This document shows, piece by piece, positions 13,289 to 14,177 of a DNA stretch of 14,177 nt (position 1 is its first letter; each line of letters starts with the position of its first letter). The stretch lies in the NCBI GenBank assembly GCA_029549705.1, contig JAKPIR010000006.1:1-14177 (forward strand). Direction: 5' to 3'. The notes under the pieces are model-generated. The model had not been told where the DNA came from. It was given only the letters and a program-made list of their open reading frames with translations, and searched no databases. The position numbers were made by a program, and so were the translations under genes. Source of the DNA: Pseudomonadota bacterium. Its GTDB lineage: Bacteria; Pseudomonadota; Gammaproteobacteria; Burkholderiales; Methylophilaceae.

Positions 13289-13306
13289 GCGTTTTGACAC
13301 AACCTC
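13289..13306. repeat. Right terminal inverted repeat of the IS
   Basis: GCGTTTTGACACAACCTC is the exact reverse complement of 11605-11622, followed by the GACC duplication. Confidence 0.88.
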
Positions 13307-13310
13307 GACC

Positions 13311-13718
13311 ATGAGCGGTCGTTTACAAGCAACCTCTAATTGGAGTTTGTTTTAGGCTCATACATAATTACAGTACACTTCCATCATAAACCCTTAACTG
13401 TAGTTTAAAGTTTTGAATTTTTGAATCAAAATAAGAAAGCTAAAAATGCGATTCACCTTGATGCTTCATTGTTGGCGTGATTGATGCACGAACAAACAAG
13501 CTAAAAAGCCACATTAAAACAGGCAATAAAAGTCGTGCGTTCGGGCAGTTTGTTTTTGAAAGCTTCTAAAATAAATGCCATTACGGACTTGACCCGCAAT
13601 CTTGGGAACCTCTGAAAGATGCTTAATCAAGCACAGCATGCCGTTAATTGTTGAGTCAACGTCCTACACCATCAAACGTTACTCGAATCATGGGCTTATT
13701 GGCTCATCTGATTTATAA
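13311..13718. other. Non-coding interval right of the IS
   Basis: About 400 bp (486 bp to the mxaD start) without a supportable gene on either strand. It begins with the remainder of the ATGAGCGGTCG motif that the IS split. AAGCTAAAAA occurs twice (13437-13446 and 13499-13508). No tRNA, att site or RNA gene was recognised. A possible TATAAT -10 lies at 13714-13719, with only a poor -35 upstream. Confidence 0.45.
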
Positions 13719-13747
13719 TTACGCGTAGTTTTATTACGCAGTTTTTA
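13719..13747 (+). repeat. Tandem imperfect repeat upstream of mxaD
   Basis: TTACGCGTAGTTTTA (13719-13733) is followed directly by TTACGCAGTTTTTA (13734-13747), the same unit with one base missing. It lies just downstream of a TATAAT at 13714-13719 and 50 bp before the mxaD start. It could be a regulator site in the leader. Confidence 0.35.
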
Positions 13748-13796
13748 TATGTAATTTTTTGTGTATTTTGCTTGGTTTACTTACTGGAGAAATTGA

Positions 13797-14177
13797 ATGA
13801 AAAAGTTTTTAGCATTGCTTGCATTGGCAATTTTACCGCTTAGCGCTATGGCACACGGCCCTAGCCCACAAAAGGTTGAAAAGACTATAACGATTAAAGC
13901 GCCGCCTGCAAAAGTATGGGCGCTGATTAAAGATTTCGGCAACATGCAAGTCTGGCACCCTGGCATTGCAGCTGATAAAACCGAACAAAAGAAAGACGAA
14001 AATGGCGATATGGCCACTTTTAGAACGCTGACTTTAAAATCTGGCGGTGATATTGTTGAGAAATTGCGTGGTGCAGATGACGCAACTATGAAATTACGCT
14101 ATGAAATTGACAGCGGCGTGGCACCAGTAGCCGATTACAACTCATTCATGCAAGTGACTGCTGGCCCTGGTGCTGGC
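13797..14177 (+). CDS. mxaD: MxaD-like periplasmic SRPBCC protein (partial, 3' end missing)
   Basis: The first 127 residues. A signal peptide is clear: MKK, a hydrophobic core LALLALAILPLSA, and a probable cut after AMA before HGPSP. The mature part begins a Bet v1/SRPBCC fold (TITIKAPPAKVWALIKDFGNMQVWHP, then FRTLTLKSGGDIVEKLRGADD and DYNSFMQV), closely recalling MxaD of methylotrophs. MxaD is a periplasmic protein reported to aid electron flow from methanol dehydrogenase to cytochrome cL. GGAGA lies about 8 nt before the ATG at 13797. The frame is open to the window edge. It is the only gene here tied to host methylotrophy and suggests the element may end to its left. Confidence 0.82.
   Translation, partial: MKKFLALLALAILPLSAMAHGPSPQKVEKTITIKAPPAKVWALIKDFGNMQVWHPGIAADKTEQKKDENGDMATFRTLTLKSGGDIVEKLRGADDATMKLRYEIDSGVAPVADYNSFMQVTAGPGAG

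Larger units (their letters stand above)
11605..13306 (+). mobile_element. IS1182-family insertion sequence, complete (1702 bp)
   Basis: A single transposase gene lies between perfect 18-bp terminal inverted repeats, GAGGTTGTGTCAAAACGC at 11605-11622 and its complement at 13289-13306. It is flanked by a 4-bp direct repeat GACC (11601-11604 and 13307-13310). The right flank continues ATGAGCGGTC, so the restored target GACC-ATGAGC-GGTC is a small palindrome and the insertion is at its edge. Intact ends and an open transposase frame suggest recent, possibly active insertion. Confidence 0.9.

Noticed and set aside
13558..13700. Possible tRNA or att site before mxaD
   Set aside because: No TTC-loop, acceptor stem or CCA pattern could be assembled, and no direct repeat pairs with another part of the window.

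Overview
The window reads as an accessory, mobile-element-rich stretch of a methylotrophic betaproteobacterium, most likely Methylophilaceae (Methylotenera/Methylophilus type). That placement is inference. It rests on a truncated mxaD-like gene at the right edge, betaproteobacterial-style CysI/DUF934 and ArdA proteins, and a moderately AT-rich composition. There is no rRNA, tRNA, CRISPR array, integrase or replication gene.

Layout. (1) 1-2487, rightward: the last codons of an unrecognised gene, then a compact mobilization module of an LPD7-domain protein, a MobC-like relaxosome protein with two ribbon-helix-helix-like segments, and a MOBP-type relaxase with a visible Tyr and HUH motif. (2) 2714-8095, rightward: a MocR-family regulator (GntR-type winged helix plus aminotransferase fold) with a good promoter, then sulfite reductase hemoprotein (cysI), a DUF934 protein overlapping it by 8 nt, and a CcoG/FixG-type membrane ferredoxin. 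This looks like a sulfur-assimilation or redox cargo cassette, and hairpins at 8115-8211 close it. (3) 8466-11194, leftward: the antirestriction protein ArdA and a type IV toxin-antitoxin/abortive-infection pair, AbiEi-AbiEii. The AbiEi promoter is near consensus and overlaps one of two identical-arm operator-like repeats; it predicts a leaderless mRNA. (4) 11195-11604: a non-coding stretch rich in inverted repeats, with one site resembling the RP4-type nic core. (5) 11605-13306: an intact IS1182-family insertion sequence with 18-bp terminal inverted repeats and a 4-bp GACC target duplication, inserted at the arm of a small palindrome. (6) 13311-13796 is non-coding, followed by mxaD, which runs off the window.

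How it fits together: regions 1-3 have the make-up of a mobilizable element (transfer functions, a metabolic cargo operon, an anti-restriction gene for entry into a new host, and a TA/Abi system for stability or phage defence). The mxaD gene at the right edge suggests return to host methylotrophy functions, so an element boundary may lie between the abiE promoter and mxaD. No integrase or att site is visible, so plasmid versus integrated element cannot be settled here. All assignments come from reading motifs and family resemblance; no database search was run.
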